NCBI RefSeq assembly: GCF_004614185.1
Contig: NZ_SPVF01000225.1
Span: 1-46,540, forward strand
Direction of reading: 5' to 3'
From: Zemynaea arenosa
Lineage (GTDB): Bacteria; Pseudomonadota; Gammaproteobacteria; Burkholderiales; Burkholderiaceae_D
Length of the DNA: 46,540 bases
In this document: piece by piece, positions 43,512-46,540 of the stretch
Numbering within the stretch: position 1 is the stretch's first letter
Layout of the letters: each line of letters opens with the position of its first letter
Made by a program: the position numbers and the translations under genes
Notes under the pieces: model-generated
What the model was told of the DNA's origin: nothing
Seen by the model: only the letters and a program-made list of their open reading frames with translations
The model's database searches: none

Positions 43512-44534
43512 TCAGTGGGTCTTGGTGACTTTGTTCAGGTGGCGCGGCTTGTCTGGATCCAGCCCACGGGCCTTGGACAGATGCGCCGCCATGACGTAGA
43601 AGGCCTGGATGGCGACGATCGGGTCGAGGTCCGGCGTGGCGGCCACCGGCAGCGTGAGATCGCGCTCGGCCACGTCGGCGGGTGCGGCCAGCAGCACGCG
43701 CGCGCCGCGCTGGCGCATCTCGGCGGCCAGCTGCAGCAGGCTGGCCTGGGCCGGGCCACGGGTCGCGAAGATCAGCAGCGGGTAGCCGTCGTCGATCAGC
43801 GCCATCGGGCCGTGCTTGATCTCGGCGCCGCTGAAGGCTTCCGCCTGCAGGGCCGAAGTCTCCTTGAACTTGAGGCCCGCTTCCAGTGCGACCGGAAAGC
43901 TGATGCCGCGGCCGACCACCATGATGTTGCGGGCGGGCGTGAGCACTTCCAGCGCGGGCGACCAGTCCACCGTGGCCGCGGCGCGCAGGGCGTCGGGCAG
44001 GGCGTCCAGGCCGGCCAGCAATTCGGGATCGTTCTGCCAGTGGGCGACCAGGCGGGCCCCGGCCACCAGGCTGGTGATGAAGCTCTTGGTCGCCGCCACG
44101 CTGGTCTCCTTGCCGGCGTGGAGCGGCATCGCCCACTCGGCCGCATGGGCCAGCGGCGAATCGATGTCGTTGACCAGGGCGACCGTGGTGGCACCGCCAC
44201 CGCGGAAGTACTTGATCGGTTCCACCACGTCCGGGCTCTGGCCCGATTGCGAAATGGCGATGGTGAGCGTGTCGCGCGTGGCCAGCGGGGACTTGTACAA
44301 AGTGACCAGCGACATCGGCAGCGAGGCCACCACCCGGCCCATCCGGGCCATGATCAGGTAGGCGCAATACGACGCCGCGTGGTCCGAGCTGCCGCGCGCC
44401 ACGGTCAGCGCGGAATTGAAGCTGGTGGACCTCAGCGTCCGCCCCAGGTCCGCATAGCGCTCGGCGTCGGCAGCCAGCTGCTGCGCCACGCAATCGCCCG
44501 CGGACAGGGCTTCCTTAAGCATCATTGAGGTCAC
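43512..44534 (-). CDS. nagB-II: SIS-domain glucosamine-6-phosphate deaminase (NagB-II type)
   Basis: 340 residues with two SIS domains like the isomerase half of GlmS but lacking the glutaminase half. Motifs: ARGSSDHAASYCAYLI, ISQSGQSPDVVEP, GKETSVAATKSF, GRGISFPVALEAGLKFKETSALQAEAFSGAEIKHGP. This family deaminates glucosamine-6-phosphate to fructose-6-phosphate and ammonia, replacing classical NagB. The GTG at 44534 is chosen because GGAG lies six bases upstream, giving a 20-nt overlap with nagA; ATG at 44525 or 44522 are alternatives. Confidence 0.9.
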   Translation of the reverse strand: MTSMMLKEALSAGDCVAQQLAADAERYADLGRTLRSTSFNSALTVARGSSDHAASYCAYLIMARMGRVVASLPMSLVTLYKSPLATRDTLTIAISQSGQSPDVVEPIKYFRGGGATTVALVNDIDSPLAHAAEWAMPLHAGKETSVAATKSFITSLVAGARLVAHWQNDPELLAGLDALPDALRAAATVDWSPALEVLTPARNIMVVGRGISFPVALEAGLKFKETSALQAEAFSGAEIKHGPMALIDDGYPLLIFATRGPAQASLLQLAAEMRQRGARVLLAAPADVAERDLTLPVAATPDLDPIVAIQAFYVMAAHLSKARGLDPDKPRHLNKVTKTH

Positions 44535-45627
44535 ACGCTTCTCCTTCGATATACACGGCTTTGATGTTCAGTTCGCGGTCCAGGACCACCATGTCGGCGA
44601 AGCAGCCCTGCCGCAGGCGGCCGCGTTCCTGTTCGCCGAGATAGTCGGCGGCGTAAGTGGACGTGCGGCGCGCGGCGTCGGCCAGGTCCAGGCCCAGGCC
44701 GACCAGGTTGCGCAGCGCCTGGTCCATGGTGAGCGTGCTGCCGGCCAGCGTGCCGTCCGGCAGGCGCACGCCGCCCATGCATTTCTGCACCCGGTGGCGG
44801 CCCAGCATGTAGTCGCCGTCCGGCATGCCGGTGGCGGAGGTGGAATCGGTCACGCAGTACAGGTGCGGAATGGAGCGCAGCGCGACCTTGATGGCACCGG
44901 GGTGCACGTGCAGCAGGTCCGGGATCAGCTCTGCGTACTGCGCGTGGGCCAGCGCGGCGCCGACCATGCCGGGTTCGCGGTGGTGCAGGCCGGTCATGGC
45001 GTTGAACAGGTGGGTAAAGCCCGCGGCACCGTGCTGCAGGGCCGCGAGGCCATCCTCGTAGGAGCCAAGCGTATGCCCGATCTGCACGCGGATGCCGGCA
45101 TCGGCCAGCTCCTTCACCAGCCGCAGGTGGCCGGGGATCTCCGGCGCCACCGTGATGAGGCGCAGCGGCGCGTAGTTTTCGAGCTGCTGCACTTCGCTGA
45201 GGGTGGCGGCACGCGCGTAGTTGGGCTGCGCTCCGAGCTTGCCGGAATTGATGTACGGGCCTTCCAGGTGCACGCCCAGCACGCGGGCCGCGCCCTTGCG
45301 GCGCTCGCGGCACGCGTCGCCGATGGCCTTCAGCGCGGCTACGATCTCGTGTGGCGGCGCGGTCATGGTGGTGGCCAGCATGCTGGTGGTGCCATGGCGC
45401 GCATGGCTGGCCGCGATCACGTGCGGCGCATCGCCCGCTTCCATGATGTCCTTGCCGCCGCCGCCGTGCACGTGCAGGTCGATGAAGCCGGGGATGATGT
45501 AGTCATCGCCGTTGCCATCGGGGTCGCCGGGCGCCCCCTGGATTGCATCGATGCGCTCACCGAAGCTGATGGTGCCGTGGACCCAGCCTTCGGGTGTGAG
45601 GATGTTGCCTGTTCTTGCATCGTTCAT
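44515..45627 (-). CDS. nagA: N-acetylglucosamine-6-phosphate deacetylase
   Basis: 370 residues of the amidohydrolase family. Metal motif IDLHVHGGGG (H52, H54), ligand glutamate in GVHLEGPYIN, histidines in QIGHTLGSYEDG and THLFNAM, and the catalytic aspartate in CVTDSTSATGM. It removes acetate from GlcNAc-6-phosphate to make glucosamine-6-phosphate for NagB-II. The start overlaps the regulator's stop by 4 nt and the end overlaps nagB by 20 nt. Confidence 0.95.
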   Translation of the reverse strand: MNDARTGNILTPEGWVHGTISFGERIDAIQGAPGDPDGNGDDYIIPGFIDLHVHGGGGKDIMEAGDAPHVIAASHARHGTTSMLATTMTAPPHEIVAALKAIGDACRERRKGAARVLGVHLEGPYINSGKLGAQPNYARAATLSEVQQLENYAPLRLITVAPEIPGHLRLVKELADAGIRVQIGHTLGSYEDGLAALQHGAAGFTHLFNAMTGLHHREPGMVGAALAHAQYAELIPDLLHVHPGAIKVALRSIPHLYCVTDSTSATGMPDGDYMLGRHRVQKCMGGVRLPDGTLAGSTLTMDQALRNLVGLGLDLADAARRTSTYAADYLGEQERGRLRQGCFADMVVLDRELNIKAVYIEGEACDLNDA

Positions 45628-46358
45628 CGACGCGACTCCGCTACAAATTCATAATAATCACTGCGGCAATACGAGTGGGTCAGTTCCACCGCGGCGCCGT
45701 TTTCAAGATAGCTCACGCGCGTGATGTGCAGCATGGCGGCGCCGGGCTGCACGCCCGCCAGCCTGGCCTGCTCCACGCTCGCGTTCACGGCGCGGATGTG
45801 CTGCAGCGCGCGCATCGGCACCGCGCCATTCGCTTCCAGGTAGCCGTACAGCGAATCGGTCACGCCGTTCGGGTCCGGCATGTGGCGCGCGGGGATGGTG
45901 GTGGTCTCGATGGCCATCACCACATCGTCCGCCGTACGCAGGCGCTTCAGGCGCACCACCGGCATGTTGGGAGACAGGCCCAGGGACAGCAGTTCCAGCG
46001 GCGCGGCCACGCCGATCTCGCGTTCCAGCCAGCGCGACCCGGCCGTGAAGCCGCGCTGCGACAGTTCCTCCGAAAAGCTGGTGAGGCGCGACAGCGGCTG
46101 CTCCAGCTTGGGCGTGATGTAGGTGCCCGACCCGCGCCGTCGCGTGAGCATGCCGCGCTCGCACAGCATGTCGATGGCTTTGCGCGCCGTGACGCGCGAG
46201 ATATTCAGCATCTCCGACAGCATGCGCTCGGAGGGCAGGGCCTCGTTGGCGCGCCACTCGCCGCTCGCGATGCTGGAACTCAGCTTGTTCGCCAGCTGCA
46301 TGTAGAGCGGGGTCACACTTTCGGCATCGGGTTTGAAGTCGCTGAGCTGCGCGAGCAT
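45624..46358 (-). CDS. nagQ: GntR/HutC-family regulator of the nag operon (NagQ type)
   Basis: 244 residues from the ATG at 46358. Winged-helix domain about 16-82 (LYMQLANKLSSSIASGEWRANEALPSERMLSEMLNISRVTARKAIDMLCERGMLTRRRGSGTYI) and a UTRA domain starting LTSFSEELSQRGFT. The first gene-neighbour order (kinase, nagQ, nagA, nagB-II) supports a repressor that responds to an amino-sugar phosphate. It is clearly paralogous to the regulator at 26.6 kb. AAGGA lies 8 nt before the ATG. No operator was identifiable in the 25-nt gap upstream, so the promoter is probably before the kinase, outside the window. Confidence 0.9.
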   Translation of the reverse strand: MLAQLSDFKPDAESVTPLYMQLANKLSSSIASGEWRANEALPSERMLSEMLNISRVTARKAIDMLCERGMLTRRRGSGTYITPKLEQPLSRLTSFSEELSQRGFTAGSRWLEREIGVAAPLELLSLGLSPNMPVVRLKRLRTADDVVMAIETTTIPARHMPDPNGVTDSLYGYLEANGAVPMRALQHIRAVNASVEQARLAGVQPGAAMLHITRVSYLENGAAVELTHSYCRSDYYEFVAESRR

Positions 46359-46383
46359 GGTGTCGGTCCTTTGCTGGGAGGCG

Positions 46384-46540
46384 TTAGGCGTTGTGCTGCG
46401 AAGACTGCGAAGACGGCGAAGACTGCGCCGCGCTGGCGCGTGCAAGGTGCAGCTGGATCATCCGCAAGGCGCCGAAGGCCGCGTCGCCCTGCGGCGTGCC
46501 CGCCCGGCGCTCCAGCTCCGGCGGCAGGTAGGGCCGCAGC
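46384..46540 (-). CDS. C-terminal end of a probable GlcNAc kinase (BadF/BadG family), partial
   Basis: The minus strand reads LRPYLPPELERRAGTPQGDAAFG-ALRMIQLHL and then a Ser/Gln-rich tail to a TAA at 46384-46386. The motif P-x-G-D-A-A-x-G-A-L is typical of the end of BadF/BadG/BcrA-type kinases acting on N-acetylglucosamine. It sits 25 nt before nagQ, the expected place for such a kinase. Only about 51 codons are visible, so the call rests on the motif and the context. The gene continues beyond the window. Confidence 0.65.
   Translation of the reverse strand, partial: LRPYLPPELERRAGTPQGDAAFGALRMIQLHLARASAAQSSPSSQSSQHNA

Noticed and set aside
42234-44528. 764-codon open frame antisense to the binding protein and nagB genes
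   Set aside because: Same composition artefact; the opposite strand carries intact, well-recognised families with coupled starts and stops.
1-46540. CRISPR array, tRNA/rRNA genes, prophage or integrative-element attachment sites
   Set aside because: No spaced direct repeats, no tRNA cloverleaf recognised by eye and no integrase were seen; a tRNAscan or Infernal run would be needed to exclude small RNAs.

Overview
The window is GC-rich, gene-dense chromosomal DNA of a betaproteobacterium, most likely the Massilia/Duganella/Telluria group of Oxalobacteraceae. The evidence for this is the rpsP-rimM-trmD-rplS block, the CobD/CbiB-family plus DUF3579 pair, a secreted DUF4214 protein, TonB receptors of the Xanthomonas-Caulobacter type, and a chitin/N-acetylglucosamine locus. 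The placement is inference from gene content. No tRNA, rRNA, CRISPR array or prophage was seen.

Layout. (1) 1-4493: an envelope/polyamine-like module, with SPFH protein (partial) and DUF350 membrane protein on the minus strand, divergent from a membrane-anchored spermidine-synthase-like protein and a Tat-signal FAD oxidoreductase. (2) 4501-5722: trpS behind what looks like a complete ribosome-mediated attenuator: a 16-codon leader ORF with tandem Trp codons, mutually exclusive hairpins and an intrinsic terminator. (3) 5849-9128: small accessory proteins and a glycerophosphodiesterase. (4) 9212-12982: alaS with a REP-like terminator hairpin, a small secreted protein and a TusA-family protein. 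(5) 13055-17070: etfB-etfA, an acyl-CoA dehydrogenase and rraB, with a candidate operator and a long inverted repeat. (6) 17095-20561: a glycine-zipper protein, a large calcium-binding beta-propeller/DUF4214 protein and a TM2-like protein, all minus. (7) 20693-24652: the ribosomal operon, a NUDIX hydrolase and a CobD-like protein. (8) 24690-26533: DUF3579, CBS-pair and SDR genes.

(9) 26644-33087 and 35195-46540: amino-sugar use. A GntR/UTRA regulator is divergent from a TonB-dependent receptor, followed by a flavin-dependent halogenase and a GH18 chitinase that overlap by 4 nt. Further on, a tightly packed minus-strand operon holds the end of a probable GlcNAc kinase, a second GntR (NagQ type), NagA, an SIS-type NagB, a sugar ABC importer (binding protein and two permeases), a GH3 beta-N-acetylhexosaminidase (NagZ type), an AmpG-like MFS transporter and the ABC ATPase. 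The inferred route is chitin cut outside the cytoplasm, uptake through the TonB receptor, transport across the inner membrane by ABC and MFS carriers, trimming to GlcNAc, phosphorylation, deacetylation and deamination to fructose-6-phosphate. Between the two parts lies a REP-associated tyrosine transposase (RAYT) broken by a one-base frameshift and flanked by inverted REP units, with a related REP hairpin about 21 kb away at the end of alaS.

The most notable signals are the trpS attenuator, the RAYT/REP family and the receptor-halogenase-chitinase unit.
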